A DNA stretch of 64,000 bases from Parafrankia sp041008525 (GCF_041008525.1 NZ_JBFLUG010000029.1:7724-71723); one strand, 5' to 3'. Positions 18,266 through 29,272 are shown, numbered from the stretch's first letter. The notes: generated by a model from the letters alone, not told the origin. Numbers and translations are program-made.

Positions 18266-18702
18266 CGGTCCTGCCGCCTGGCGCGTGCGCTCAGGATCTG
18301 CTCGAGGGCGTCACCAAGCTGCAGGAGCACGGTGCCGGCGGCATCGGAGTCGGGGGTGTGGGCGAGAACCTCGCCCAGCGCCTCGGCCATCACCCGCTCG
18401 GCGGCGTCGAGGACGGAGCGGCCCTGCGGCGTCAGGCTCAGCGGCGTGACCCGCCTGTCCTCGTCGAGGCCACCCCGGACCAGCAGGCCTCGCTGGCGCA
18501 GCGACTCGACGGTCGCGCTCACAGCCGGCTTGCCGAGCGCGAGCCGGCGGGCGATCCGGGACGCCCGCTCGTCACCCGCCGCGATCTGGGCGAGCACCCG
18601 GTACTGGGCCAGGCTCAGGCCGTCCAGCGACCGCTCGAACAGACGGGACAGCCGCACCACAGCCCGGACCGCGTCGACAGGGACGGGGACGTCAGACAAC
18701 AC
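18262..18702 (-). CDS. MarR family regulator
   Basis: 146 residues, GTG start. The winged helix reads ASRIARRLALGKPAVSATVESLRQRGLL with a DEDRRVTPL wing, typical of MarR. The last codons overlap the start of the fused ABC exporter by 4 bp, so the two are coupled. A 21-bp inverted repeat sits just upstream of the start and is the likely autoregulatory operator. Confidence 0.92.
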   Translation of the reverse strand: MLSDVPVPVDAVRAVVRLSRLFERSLDGLSLAQYRVLAQIAAGDERASRIARRLALGKPAVSATVESLRQRGLLVRGGLDEDRRVTPLSLTPQGRSVLDAAERVMAEALGEVLAHTPDSDAAGTVLLQLGDALEQILSARARRQDR

Positions 18703-18718
18703 GGTTCGACACTAGCAA

Positions 18719-18739
18719 CTGGTTCGAGGTCCGAACTAG
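18719..18739. promoter_or_regulatory. MarR operator-like palindrome CT-GTTCG-N5-CGAAC-AG
   Basis: Arms CTgGTTCG and CGAACtAG around a 5-base centre, 17 bases upstream of the MarR start. A further GGTTCG lies at 18703-18708. I infer autoregulation of the marR-ABC operon. Confidence 0.55.
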
Positions 18740-18916
18740 TATCACGAACCCGCACCGAAACCGCATACACACCCATGCCGGGATCACTGGGACCGCCGGG
18801 ATCGCGGGGACGGAGGCGGCGCGGGCCACCGTGGCAGACCGACCCACCGAACCGGGACGAAAAGTCACGCAACGCATCAGGAGCAACTGCCGCCGTAACG
18901 CGGAAGGTGGCCCGGC

Positions 18917-18945
18917 TTAACACCGGGTACATAGCCGAGTGTAAT
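18917..18945 (+). promoter_or_regulatory. Promoter TTAACA-17-TGTAAT
   Basis: -35 TTAACA (18917-18922), 17-bp spacer, -10 TGTAAT (18940-18945), about 70 bases upstream of the 61-codon gene. The rest of the gap from 18740 shows no gene. Confidence 0.5.
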
Positions 18946-19014
18946 TCTGGAAAAGTTCAGCGCGCCTGGACGGACCAGGTGACGTGGCCGAGAGCTCTGA
19001 CAGGCGGTGTTCCC

Positions 19015-19200
19015 ATGGCCGATATCGTCACGATAGCTGCCTCGATCGACGGTGTTCCCACCATGACGGAAACCGACGCTATGCTCGACGAGCTGCGCCG
19101 ACTTCCCCGCACGAATGACAACCAGGCGCTGATCGACGACCTGCTTGAGTTCCGGTCGCTGCTCGCGGAGCGTCGCGTCGAGACGGTCGCCGGCCCGTAG
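19015..19200 (+). CDS. Small hypothetical protein, 61 residues
   Basis: Starts at the ATG at 19015 (MADIVTIAAS) and ends at 19200. I do not recognise the family. The C-terminal half is predicted helical and charged (MLDELRRLPR, LIDDLLEFRSLLAERR). There is no clear Shine-Dalgarno site. Support comes from GC-rich third positions, a good -35/-10 pair about 70 bases upstream and a strong hairpin 28 bases downstream, which together make a free-standing transcription unit. Function unknown. Confidence 0.55.
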   Translation: MADIVTIAASIDGVPTMTETDAMLDELRRLPRTNDNQALIDDLLEFRSLLAERRVETVAGP

Positions 19201-19227
19201 TAGCGCGGAATCAGACGCGCACAGGAT

Positions 19228-19261
19228 GCCCGGCCCGGGCTGAGTGCTGCCCGGGCCGGGC
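19228..19261. terminator. 13-bp GC hairpin terminator
   Basis: Perfect arms GCCCGGCCCGGGC and GCCCGGGCCGGGC with an 8-base loop, just after the 61-codon gene and facing the end of the CsbD-like gene; probably bidirectional. Confidence 0.65.
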
Positions 19262-19341
19262 GGGACCGGGCTGGCGCGGCGGGTGGAGTCGTGTTCCTCG
19301 CCGCGCCTGCCCGGTGGAAGTGCTAACTACGCAAGAGCTGA

Positions 19342-19653
19342 CTACTGGTTGCCGAACGGCTGGTTCTGCTGGCCCTGCTGGCCCTGGTCACCGCCGCCGA
19401 AACGCTCGCCGGAGAGCCCGCCCTGGGCGCCGCCGACGCCGACCAGCTCGCGCAGGCGGTTCTCGACGTACCGCTCGCTGTGGTGCGTCTTGTCCGCGAT
19501 CCGCGCGACAAGGTCGTTGATGCCGGTGGCAGCGTCCAGGTCCGCCGTGCTGACCTGACCGAACTGGTCGAGGAGGCGGTAGCGCAGCTGACGCCAGTTC
19601 TGACGAAGCTGCTGCTCCACCTGCTGACGCTGCTGCTCCTGCTGCTGGGTCAT
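19342..19653 (-). CDS. CsbD-like small stress protein, Gln-rich ends
   Basis: 103 residues. The core NWRQLRYRLLDQFGQVSTADL followed by DAATGINDLVARIADKTHHS matches the layout of CsbD-type proteins (W-x-Q-L-[KR] ... L-T-x-x-D-L ... G-x-x-x-x-L-x-x-x-I). CsbD is a small stress-induced protein of unknown mechanism. The N-terminus is a glutamine-rich helix (QQQEQQRQQVEQQL) and the C-terminus is Gly/Gln-rich. AAAGGA lies eight bases before the ATG. The similarity is my reading by eye and could be fortuitous. Confidence 0.65.
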   Translation of the reverse strand: MTQQQEQQRQQVEQQLRQNWRQLRYRLLDQFGQVSTADLDAATGINDLVARIADKTHHSERYVENRLRELVGVGGAQGGLSGERFGGGDQGQQGQQNQPFGNQ

Positions 19654-19867
19654 TTAGTGATTCCTTTCACCATGAATGTTTCAGGAGGTGGTGAAGACGC
19701 GAGGCGAACGCTACCCCAGGGGGTTCGGGGAGCGCTAAACGAGCAGCGGCATCGGCATGTTCACCCGCAGCCCGCAGCACTGCATCGGAATCGGTAGCCG
19801 CCGGACATGGAATTTTCGAACGAAGCCTGCCGGCGAGCGGGCTTCATACGCCTTTCGGCCTTTCTTT

Positions 19868-22800
19868 TCATGCCCCTTTGCCGTACTGTGTCACCCACAG
19901 GCGGTGCAGGGTGTACCGCGCGGACGTGGTGAACAGGGTCACCGCACGCATGACCGAGGGCTCCACCCGTTTCAACGGATACGTCCACCGGACAGCGACG
20001 AAACCGAGCAGACCGCCCTCGCCGGGAAACGGGATCACCAGCGCGGAGCCGATCTTCAGCTTCTCGACCCGCTCAGCCGGGATGAGCGGCGTCCCGGTCG
20101 GATCCGCGATGAACAGCGGATCCCGCAGCTGGGACAACGCGCGCAGGGCGGCGTCGTCGTCGGGGTTCACCCGGGCGCCCACCCGCGTCAGCGGCTCGGT
20201 TCCCGGCGACACGGACGAACCGGCGGCCTCGAACACCGTCGCGCCCGGCAGTTTCGCGAGCATCACCCCGACGGCGTCCGCGCCGCTCAGCGAGCGCACG
20301 ACATCCGCGATCAGAGTGGCCGCGGCGGGCAGGTCCTCCGGATGCCACAACTGGTCAAGGCGGTGCAGCGCCTCGGTGATCTCCTCCCCCATCAGACGTT
20401 CGCGGCGTGCGTCGCACAGCCGCACCGTCTGGTCCGCGAGGCGGTGCAGCGCGCGGCGCTGGCCTGGAGCAAGCCTGCGCGGCATCCGGTCAGACACGCA
20501 CAGCGCGCCCAGGATGTGCCCTTCGGACGTCCGCAGTGGCGCCCCGGCGAAGAAACGCACCGGGACATCCGGGTCGCCCTGGACGACGTGGGCGAAACGC
20601 ATGTCCTTCCTGGCGTCCGCGACCTCGAGATAGTCACCCGACGAGACCGCGTGGGAGGCCACGCCCACCCGGCCGACCAGAGCATCGATCTTCAGGCCGT
20701 GCCAGGACTTGAACCACTCCCGGTCGGTGTCGACGAGCACGACGTGGGCGTAGGTGCATTCGGCGATCTGGGCTGCGAGGGTCGCCATCTGGTCGAACTC
20801 GATCTCCGGCGGGGTGCCGAGCAGCCGCTGGCTGTGCAGCGCGGCCAGCCGGGCGTCCTCGTCCGCGGGGAGGGGCGCGGCCAGGCCGCCCTCGGTCCAG
20901 CACCGCTTGGTCCGCCCGGTGACCTCGACGTCCGCCCGCTCGTCCTCCTGCGCCGCGGCTGACCATGACGCGGTCGGTGTCCCTGCCTCCGCCGCGGGGG
21001 GCAGCGCTGTACCCGCGACGCCGCTTCGTGCCTCGGCAGCCTCCCGCGCCACGGTCGGCCGGTCCGTGGTGGTCGGCCGGTCCGTGGTGGTCGGTCGGTC
21101 CGTGGTGGTCGGTCGGTCCGTGGTGGTCGGTCGGTCCGTGGTCGGCCGCTCGGGCCGGCTCCGGCAGGCCGCTGGCGCGTAGCCGGCGATGGGTGACCCG
21201 TGGCGGGTGTCGCGCTGTGGTCCGGCGAGCAGCGGGGCGAGGTCCCGCGCCGGCAGCGGAGGCGACAGGGCGTCGCCCTGGAGGAGGTCACAGCCGAGCT
21301 CGGTCAGGATCCGTTCGCTGGGCTCGTCCTCGATCCCCTCGCCGACGACACGCAGCCCGAGGCGGTGCCCCAGGTCGACGACCGAACGCACGATCGCGAT
21401 GTCCGGCAGGCTGCCCTGGGCGTCCGCGACGAAGCTCCTGTCAATCTTGATCTCGTCGAAGGTCAGCGCCTTGAGGATCTCCATGGAGTTGTAGCCGGTC
21501 CCGAAGTCGTCCATGGACAGTTTGACCCCGGAGATCCGCAGCTCGCCGAGCATCGACGCGGCCCGCGCCGGCTGGGAGACGAGCGCGTTCTCGGTGATCT
21601 CGAGGGTGAGGATGTCGGGCGGGAGATCATAGGCCGCCAGCCGCTCCGCGACGACGGCGGGGAGCTCGTCCACGACGAGCATGCGCGGCGAAAGGTTCGC
21701 CGAGACATCCACCCGGATGCCCTGCGCTCGCCAGCGGGCACACTGGCGCAACGCCTCGTCCAGCTCCCACCAGGTCAGTTCGACGATCAGCGAGGAGCGT
21801 TCGGCCATTGGAAGGAACGAGCCTGGCGGCAGCAGCCCGCGAACGGGGTGCCGCCAGCGCATCAGCGCCTCGACACCGACCAGCCGCCCGGTCGCCGTCT
21901 CCCGCATCGGCTGGTAGAACAGCTCCAGCTCGCCCTCGTTGATCGCGGACCGCAGCTGTGCGTGCAGGGCGAGTTCCCAGGGCTGGACGGCGGCCATTCC
22001 CGTCGTCCACACGCCGACCCGCTCGCCACCGCGCCTGGCGTCGGCCAGCGCGGCGTCGGCGCAGGACAACAGCGAGGTGATCCGGTCCCCGCAGGCTGGC
22101 GCGGCGGTGACACCGATGGTGGCCTCCACCTCGACGTCCACGCCGCCGATTCGCAGCCGCCCGTCGAGCTGCTCGAGGATGCCGCGGCCGAAGGCGGTGA
22201 GAGCGGGGTCCGCTGTCGCCGGGGGGCACGCCCCGCCGTTCTCCATCGGCCCTCCGGGCAGCAGCAGCGCGAACTTGTCTCCGCCGAGCCGGGCGGCGAC
22301 CAGCGGGGCTGGTTTCACCAGCCGCAGACAGCGGGCGAACCCTCGGAGCACCTCGTCGCCCGCCTCGTACCCGAACGCGGTGTTGATCTCCTTGAAGTGG
22401 TCGAGGTCGACGACCATCAGCACGGCCCGCCGCCCGGTCACCAGGATCTCGGCGACGACGGGATCACCCGCCTGGATCAGCCCTGCCCGGCTCGACAGCG
22501 CGGTCAGCGGGTCGGTGAAGGAACGTCCGCGCCCCCGTTGGAACAACGTGTAGGTGAAGTAGGCGGCGGCGAGGACGCTCAGGCCACAGGCGGCCTTCGC
22601 GAGCGGGAACGCGGCCAGCCGCCCGTAGCCGCTGAGAGCGCCCAGCACGACGACCGCCACCAGCGCCGCGTGTGCCAGGGCGACGCTGAGCCGGGACCAG
22701 ACCAGCCCGATCTGGCCGCCCACCCAGGGAAACCAGAACAGCAGGGTCAACGCCAGCTCCGCGGAGCCCTCCCGGAGCAGCGTGAACGCGATGGCAGCCG

Positions 22801-23188
22801 TCATCGTCACCGACGAGGCAAGGGCGAGGGCACGGAACACCCGCAGGTTCTCGCCGGGAACGGCGACGGTCGCGGCCACCGTCGCCCCGCCCAGCCCGGC
22901 CGCCACGGCGAGGGGCGGGCACAGATAGCCCGGCGAGCCGGGAACGACCAGCAGCACCAGCAGGAACACACTGCCGATCAGCGGTGGCATGAGAAAGAAG
23001 CCGCGGTCACCGGCGAGCACGTCGCGGAGCGCCCCGCCGGCCCTTGCCCTCGGCGCGGTGCCGCCCCCCTTCGGCGGGGGTTCGTCCGGCGCGCTCCGCC
23101 CCGGGCGAACGCCTTGGCCGTTGTCGCGGTTGCGGCCGCGAGGGCCGTTTCCCGTTCCCGGGCCTGCGCCCGTCCACTGCCAAGCCAC
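19868..23188 (-). CDS. Membrane GGDEF-EAL protein with C-terminal tandem GAF domains
   Basis: 1106 residues from a GTG start. About six helices at residues 65-215 anchor it in the membrane. A GGDEF domain follows (230-395) whose signature is GGDKF (302-306) with no RxxD inhibitory site, so cyclase activity is doubtful. The EAL domain (415-655) keeps ExLxR (EALMRW, 440), NLSPRML, LEITE, DDFGTGYNS, KIDRSF, GEGIED and LLQG, so phosphodiesterase activity is likely. Residues 681-712 are five RPTTTD repeats from an 18-bp DNA repeat. After it come a GAF domain (about 775-900) and a second GAF-like domain to the end. GAF domains usually precede GGDEF-EAL, so this order is unusual. Likely lowers c-di-GMP in response to a cytosolic ligand. 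Confidence 0.9.
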   Translation of the reverse strand: MAWQWTGAGPGTGNGPRGRNRDNGQGVRPGRSAPDEPPPKGGGTAPRARAGGALRDVLAGDRGFFLMPPLIGSVFLLVLLVVPGSPGYLCPPLAVAAGLGGATVAATVAVPGENLRVFRALALASSVTMTAAIAFTLLREGSAELALTLLFWFPWVGGQIGLVWSRLSVALAHAALVAVVVLGALSGYGRLAAFPLAKAACGLSVLAAAYFTYTLFQRGRGRSFTDPLTALSSRAGLIQAGDPVVAEILVTGRRAVLMVVDLDHFKEINTAFGYEAGDEVLRGFARCLRLVKPAPLVAARLGGDKFALLLPGGPMENGGACPPATADPALTAFGRGILEQLDGRLRIGGVDVEVEATIGVTAAPACGDRITSLLSCADAALADARRGGERVGVWTTGMAAVQPWELALHAQLRSAINEGELELFYQPMRETATGRLVGVEALMRWRHPVRGLLPPGSFLPMAERSSLIVELTWWELDEALRQCARWRAQGIRVDVSANLSPRMLVVDELPAVVAERLAAYDLPPDILTLEITENALVSQPARAASMLGELRISGVKLSMDDFGTGYNSMEILKALTFDEIKIDRSFVADAQGSLPDIAIVRSVVDLGHRLGLRVVGEGIEDEPSERILTELGCDLLQGDALSPPLPARDLAPLLAGPQRDTRHGSPIAGYAPAACRSRPERPTTDRPTTTDRPTTTDRPTTTDRPTTTDRPTVAREAAEARSGVAGTALPPAAEAGTPTASWSAAAQEDERADVEVTGRTKRCWTEGGLAAPLPADEDARLAALHSQRLLGTPPEIEFDQMATLAAQIAECTYAHVVLVDTDREWFKSWHGLKIDALVGRVGVASHAVSSGDYLEVADARKDMRFAHVVQGDPDVPVRFFAGAPLRTSEGHILGALCVSDRMPRRLAPGQRRALHRLADQTVRLCDARRERLMGEEITEALHRLDQLWHPEDLPAAATLIADVVRSLSGADAVGVMLAKLPGATVFEAAGSSVSPGTEPLTRVGARVNPDDDAALRALSQLRDPLFIADPTGTPLIPAERVEKLKIGSALVIPFPGEGGLLGFVAVRWTYPLKRVEPSVMRAVTLFTTSARYTLHRLWVTQYGKGA
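21055..21146. repeat. 18-bp tandem repeat in the GGDEF-EAL gene
   Basis: About five copies of GGTCCGTGGTGGTCGGTC (first copies end GGCC). On the minus strand they encode RPTTTD. The repeat separates the EAL domain from the GAF domains. Confidence 0.85.
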
Positions 23189-23319
23189 GCTCTTCCATTA
23201 CCCGGTGACACCATTCCAGAGCATGCTGTCGACCCGACACCGAAAGAATCTGTCGACAGACAGCGTCGAGGTGGTGCCCCTGGGTAACGAAGAGGCAGGG
23301 GTTGGCTCGAGGAGCGTGC

Positions 23320-25623
<2,304 letters not shown>

Positions 25624-25626
25624 GCC

Positions 25627-27036
25627 CTAGCGACCGATCTCCACGTTCTCCAGCACCCCGAGCGCGTCCGGGACGAGAACGGCGGCGGAGTAGTAGGTCG
25701 TCACGAGATAGGAGATGATCGCCTTCTCGTTGATACCCATGAACCGCACGGAAAGTCCCGGCTCCAGCTCGTCGGGCAGGCCGACGTGGTTCAGCCCGAT
25801 CACGCCCTGGTTCTCCTCGCCGGTGCGCAGCGCGAGAATCGACGTGCTCCCCGCCGCGCTGACCGGAATCTTGTTCACCGGCAGCAGCGGGACGCCGCGC
25901 CAGGCCGGTACGTGCTGGTCGTGGAACAGTGCGGTGGCCGGGTAGATGCCGCGCGCGGTGCACTCCCGCCCGAACGCGGCGATGGCCCGCGGGTGCGCGA
26001 GCAGAACGTGGGTGCTGCGGCGGCGGCTCAGCAGCTCGTCGAGGTCGTCCGGGGTGGGCGGGCCGGTCCGGGTATGGACGCGCTGGCGCAGGTCGGCGTT
26101 GTGCAGCAGGCCGAAGTCACGGTTGTTCACCAGCTCGTGCTCCTGGCGCTCGCGCAGCGCCTCGACGGTGAGCCGCAGCTGCTGCTCCAGCTGGTTGATC
26201 GGCTCGTTGTACAGGTCGGCGACCCGGCTGTGGACCCTCAGCACGGTCTGCGCGACGCTGAGCTCGTACTCCCGGGGAGCCAGCTCGTAGTCGACGAACG
26301 TCCCCGGCAGGACCTCCTCGCCGACATGGCCGGACGAGATCGAGATCTCCGCCTCGCCGTGCCGGTTCTGTGCGGGTACGGGGCGGCTTCGGTAGTCGTC
26401 CACCCAGGCCCGCAGCGTTTCGGACGCGTCGAGGATCTCCTGGAACCGCTGGCGGGGAAGCACGAGCACGGTCGTCCCCGTGAGGGCACGGACCGTGTGG
26501 TCCCAGGTCGCATCCGGCTCGGTCAGCGCCTGCTCGCCGAAGTACTCGCCGGCGCTGAGGATGCCCAGCGACCGCTCCTCGTCGTAGGCACCGGGGCCGA
26601 ACCGGCCCACCTTGCCGTAGGCGACGAGGATGACCTCATCCGCGGCGTTGCCGGCCTCGACGACGACGTCCCCGGCGGAGTACTCCCGCTGGACGAAGCT
26701 GTCGGCGAGCGTCGTGAGCTCACCGCCGTCGAAGCCCCGCAGCAGCGGCAGCTCGGTGAGCTCCCCCGGGACGACGCGAATGTCGGATCCGGTGTTCGTG
26801 AAGGAGACCAGACCGTCGCCGGCGATGTAGGAGAGACGCCGGTTGACGCGGTAGACACCACCGGCCGTGTGGACCCACGGCAGTACCCGCAGCAGCCAGC
26901 GGGAGGTGATCTCCTGCATCTGCGGCACGGATTTGGTGGTCGTGGCGAGATTCCGCGCGGCCGCGGTGCTCAGGCTCAGCTGATCAGCGAGATCGGTTCC
27001 GGTGGTGACGTTCACAGGCTCGGTCATGGCGTGCAT
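25627..27036 (-). CDS. eshA: Family 2B encapsulin shell protein with cyclic-nucleotide-binding-like domain (EshA-like)
   Basis: About 469 residues from the ATG at 27036 (GAGAGA ten bases upstream); an ATG at 27027 is also possible. The order is N-terminal arm (SLSTAAARNLATTTKSVPQM, RWLLRVLPWV), a CAP-type cyclic-nucleotide-binding domain at about 96-210, then an HK97-type shell core with the EshA-like segments RGIYPATALFHDQHVPAWRG and NKIPVSAAG. Family 2B encapsulins self-assemble into protein nanocompartments and in Streptomyces are linked to 2-methylisoborneol synthase cargo. In the binding cassette FGEQAL (166-171) is kept, but the usual Pro-Arg is replaced by Thr-Trp (DATWDHTV), so canonical cAMP binding is doubtful. 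Geosmin synthase follows directly and is the probable cargo. Confidence 0.9.
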   Translation of the reverse strand: MHAMTEPVNVTTGTDLADQLSLSTAAARNLATTTKSVPQMQEITSRWLLRVLPWVHTAGGVYRVNRRLSYIAGDGLVSFTNTGSDIRVVPGELTELPLLRGFDGGELTTLADSFVQREYSAGDVVVEAGNAADEVILVAYGKVGRFGPGAYDEERSLGILSAGEYFGEQALTEPDATWDHTVRALTGTTVLVLPRQRFQEILDASETLRAWVDDYRSRPVPAQNRHGEAEISISSGHVGEEVLPGTFVDYELAPREYELSVAQTVLRVHSRVADLYNEPINQLEQQLRLTVEALRERQEHELVNNRDFGLLHNADLRQRVHTRTGPPTPDDLDELLSRRRSTHVLLAHPRAIAAFGRECTARGIYPATALFHDQHVPAWRGVPLLPVNKIPVSAAGSTSILALRTGEENQGVIGLNHVGLPDELEPGLSVRFMGINEKAIISYLVTTYYSAAVLVPDALGVLENVEIGR

Positions 27037-27922
27037 CACCCATCTGTCTCTCACGTCTGTACACGACGAAAAAACTGTTATGGTTACCCGTTCCCACGGC
27101 ATTACAGGCCCACGGAACGGCCATGACAGGGCGGCGGACATGCCGACGACAAAATCCCCCGATGTGTTTCATGACATACATCGCCGGACATGCATCGCCG
27201 GCAGAACGCGCACGGTACGGGGCGTCAGCTCGGCCGCGTTGAACAAGCGCCGTCCGGCGCGGTGTGAGCTTCCCGCACCTCCCCCGGGCGCGGCAAGAAC
27301 TTCCGATAACCAATCAAGGGCTGGTTCGAGATGATGGTCCGCCCTGGTCCAGCCCTTTTCCTGTTCCGGGCACACCGGGTGAGGAACCTCGTCACGCATC
27401 CGGACGCCGGCCTCCGGCGATACGGCCGCCAGCCGGCTGCCGACAGATCACCGACGCCCTGGGCACGGCGCCGTCTCCCGGCAATCTTCTCTCCTGCGGG
27501 TGCCGCCGCCGTGGCATTGCTGGAGGTGTTTGCCGTTCCTGTCGAATATTTCGGCGCGACATTCCAGTGCGCTGACACCACCGCTTCGGTTCCTCCGCCG
27601 GACGACGCGGGGAAGCCGACCGGCAGCCACGCACAGTCCGTAGTCACCGCGCCTCGGGGCCAGCCCGAACTGAGGATGTCCCGGGAGCGCCGATAGCTCG
27701 ATGTAGCTAGCCGAAGAGCTACCGAGAGCACCCGTCACGGTCCTCGAACGCCACCACCCGGATACCGGAGGACAAGACCGCGGACCCGCTCTCTGGCCCG
27801 GGCAGGCGGGCGCAGCAGTGGCCCGGACGCGGCCCGGTACGGGGCCTCGAACGCAGACGGCCGGTCGACCCGACCACACCAACGGTCAGGTCGACCGGCC
27901 CGACAGCCGGCGGACGGCGCGC
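27037..27922. other. Long intergenic region upstream of the encapsulin-geosmin operon
   Basis: Almost 900 bp with no convincing gene: the open frames lack ribosome sites, family resemblance and codon bias. The part next to the encapsulin gene is AT-richer (a run of T/A near 27068-27075 and CATAAC-like -10 on the minus strand), consistent with a promoter. A hairpin GTAGCT-N8-AGCTAC lies at 27703-27722, downstream region of nothing obvious. Confidence 0.5.
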
Positions 27923-29107
27923 TCAGACCGCGATCGGCAGCTTCTCGTAACCGCGCACGGTGCTGGTGTGCAGCCGCACCGCGTTGTCGTGGTCGACGGC
28001 CCAGTTCGGGAAGCGGCGCAGGGTCTCCTCGATCGCGATCCGCCCCTCCAGCCGGGCCAGTGCGGCACCGAGGCAGAAGTGGACGCCGTGGCCGAACGAG
28101 ACGTGACTGTCGAAGTTCCGGCGGACGTCGTAGCGGTCGGGGTCGGCGTACTTGCGCTCGTCCCGCCCGGCCGAGGCGGTCAGCATCAGGATCCGGGAGC
28201 CGGCGGGCACGGTCGTCCCGTACAGCTCGACATCCCGCATGACCTTGCGCGCCTGCACCGGGGAGGGCGCCTCGTACCGCAGCGTCTCCTCGACGGCGTT
28301 CGGGATCAGCGCCGAGTCGGCGGCCAGATCGGCCCGCTGGTCGGGATGGGCGGCGAGCAGGACGCAGGCCCAGCCGAGCAGCCGGGCGACGGTCTCGGTG
28401 CCGGCGCTGACCATCTCGTTGGTGATGGTCGCCGCCTCGGAGGTGGTGAGGCTGCGGGTACCGTCACCGTCCTTCACCTCGGCCTGGACGAGCGCGGTGA
28501 TCATGTCGTCACGAGGGGAGGCGCGGCGGTCCTCGATCTGCGCGGCGAAGAACTCCCGCAGCCGCCTGGTGGCCGCCATGGAGACCTCGTTGATCATCCC
28601 GGCGCCCTCCTCGATGTGGAAGGTCGTGTCGATCATCCGGCGGACCTCCTCCCGGTCGGAGGGATCGACACCGATGAACGCGGAGATCACCATGGACGGG
28701 AGCACCGCGGCGAAGTCCTGGATGTAGTCGAATCCGCCTCCGCCCACCTGCGGGTCGAGCAGTTCGGCGCACACCGAGCGGACCTGCCCCTCCAGCGCGG
28801 CGATGCGCCGGGGCGTGAATGCGCGGGAGACCAGCGTCCGCAGCGTGTTGTGCACCGGGGGGTCGGAGAAGATCAGGAAGCCGGGCGGAATCGGCTCCTC
28901 ACCCATGATCTCCAGGATGGTGCCGTAGGCCGAGCTGTACGTCTTCGGGTCCAGGTGGACGGCGTCGACGTCGGCGTGCCGCGAGACCGCGAAGAAGTCG
29001 TACCTGTCGTTGCGGTACAGCGGGTGCTCGTCGCGCAGCCGGCGCCAGACCGGATACGGGTCGACGTCGATGACCTTGTCGAACGGGTCCCAGTACACAT
29101 CAGCCAC
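27923..29107 (-). CDS. Cytochrome P450
   Basis: About 394 residues from the GTG at 29107, which has AAAGGT seven bases upstream; a longer frame to 29245 adds 46 residues unlike P450s and runs over operator sequences. The heme loop is FGHGVHFCLGAALARLE with the cysteine ligand, the I-helix is SAGTET, and the K-helix ExxR is EETLR. It is a class I soluble bacterial P450 needing separate ferredoxin and reductase, none of which is adjacent. It is divergent from a TetR gene across a region rich in palindromes. The substrate is unknown; the family's usual roles are hydroxylation of terpenes, steroids or polyketides. Confidence 0.95.
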   Translation of the reverse strand: MADVYWDPFDKVIDVDPYPVWRRLRDEHPLYRNDRYDFFAVSRHADVDAVHLDPKTYSSAYGTILEIMGEEPIPPGFLIFSDPPVHNTLRTLVSRAFTPRRIAALEGQVRSVCAELLDPQVGGGGFDYIQDFAAVLPSMVISAFIGVDPSDREEVRRMIDTTFHIEEGAGMINEVSMAATRRLREFFAAQIEDRRASPRDDMITALVQAEVKDGDGTRSLTTSEAATITNEMVSAGTETVARLLGWACVLLAAHPDQRADLAADSALIPNAVEETLRYEAPSPVQARKVMRDVELYGTTVPAGSRILMLTASAGRDERKYADPDRYDVRRNFDSHVSFGHGVHFCLGAALARLEGRIAIEETLRRFPNWAVDHDNAVRLHTSTVRGYEKLPIAV

Positions 29108-29239
29108 CGGTCGGACCTTTCTGTCCCGGAGCCCGCGTCGGACCGTTCCCCGGAGTCGGGATACCGGCGGGCAAACCTGCGCCTTTGCTGCCCTCGCCCG
29201 GCACGCGAACATCCGCAGCAGCGAGACCAGAAACTTGTG

Positions 29240-29255
29240 CGTCACAGTACTGACG
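29240..29255. promoter_or_regulatory. Palindrome CGTCA-CAGTAC-TGACG
   Basis: A perfect inverted repeat in the P450 promoter region. It shares its right arm with the next palindrome, giving three evenly oriented half-sites. Confidence 0.5.
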
Positions 29256-29272
29256 CGAAATTGCTCGCGTCA
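29251..29272. promoter_or_regulatory. Palindrome TGACGCGA-N6-TCGCGTCA
   Basis: Perfect 8-bp arms around AATTGC, about 145 bases upstream of the P450 start. Size and symmetry fit a TetR-family operator. Confidence 0.6.

Noticed and set aside
27225..27731. Open frames in the gap upstream of the encapsulin gene
   Set aside because: No ribosome site, poor codon bias and no family resemblance.
29107..29245. N-terminal extension of the P450
   Set aside because: The GTG at 29107 has a good ribosome site, P450 homology begins there, and the extension runs through operator palindromes.
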